A DNA stretch of 7,960 nucleotides from Prevotellaceae bacterium UBA3646 (GTDB lineage Bacteria; Bacteroidota; Bacteroidia; Bacteroidales; Bacteroidaceae), in assembly GCA_002373535.1 (NCBI GenBank), contig DFKL01000177.1:1-7960 (forward strand), given 5' to 3'. The translations under genes and the position numbers were made by a program. The notes below the pieces were generated by a model. That model made no database searches. It had not been told where the DNA came from and saw only the letters and a program-made list of their open reading frames with translations. Below, one piece after another: positions 7,833-7,960 of this stretch (positions within the stretch are counted from its first letter, which is position 1; each line of letters begins with the position of its first letter).

Positions 7833-7960
7833 TTACTCTTCCCTACGTTTTGCAACCCGACGGCGACGCGGTTTATCCTCACCGGCATTCTGGACTATAT
7901 GTATGCCAGCCAGTTCCGGATCAACCAGAATACGACCACAGTATTCGCAGACGATAATCT
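7833..7960 (-). CDS. C4-type zinc-ribbon protein, C-terminal fragment (zf-RING_7/COG1579-like)
   Basis: Reading the minus strand from the right edge gives 42 in-frame codons ending in TAA at 7835-7833. The visible part begins IIVCEYCGRILVDPELAG, followed by a short basic tail (KPRRRRVAKRREE). The C-x-x-C pair and the GRILVDPEL context match the last half of the zinc ribbon in COG1579 proteins, which have a long N-terminal coiled coil followed by a C-terminal C4 zinc ribbon; the other CxxC pair would lie upstream, outside the window. The family's biochemical role is not well defined, and a nucleic-acid-binding function is usually only presumed. The gene is convergent with mntP and ends 91 bp from its stop, with its own terminator between them. 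Only about 42 residues are visible, so the family call is good but not certain. Confidence 0.8.
   Translation of the reverse strand, partial: IIVCEYCGRILVDPELAGIHIVQNAGEDKPRRRRVAKRREE

Overview
The window looks like chromosomal core DNA from a member of the Bacteroidales, most likely a Prevotella- or Bacteroides-like species. Supporting signs are a Bacteroidota-type TamB of about 1,550 residues, an nqrA-nqrB pair with Bacteroidales-like sequence, no clear Shine-Dalgarno sequences ahead of the genes, and promoter -7 elements of the form TAnnTTTG. The genus is an inference; no rRNA or marker tree was available.

Layout, left to right. The minus strand carries the start of a Na+-translocating NADH:quinone oxidoreductase operon: nqrA (1091-2413), then nqrB (from 1090, running off the left edge). 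The TAA stop of nqrA touches the ATG of nqrB. A 114-bp divergent intergenic region (2414-2527) holds two back-to-back TAnnTTTG elements inside the arms of a perfect 11-bp inverted repeat. The plus strand then carries a large tamB homologue (2528-7174) and, directly after its stop codon, mntP, a Mn2+ efflux pump (7175-7741). A short convergent intergenic region (7742-7832) has a 9-bp hairpin with a U-tract on the minus strand, so it is placed to terminate the last gene. That gene is the C-terminal end of a C4 zinc-ribbon protein on the minus strand (7833-7960), cut by the right edge.

How the genes relate. NqrA and NqrB are subunits of one inner-membrane respiratory complex that couples NADH oxidation to sodium export; the covalent FMN threonine of NqrB is visible. 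TamB is an inner-membrane-anchored periplasmic protein of the AsmA/VPS13-like bridge class, linked to lipid transport or outer-membrane assembly. MntP exports manganese from the cytosol. The tamB-mntP junction implies one transcript and possibly coupled translation, but a shared function is not established. All genes belong to known families. I found no mobile element, CRISPR array, RNA gene or clear new system. The most interesting non-genic structure is the symmetric divergent promoter between nqrA and tamB.
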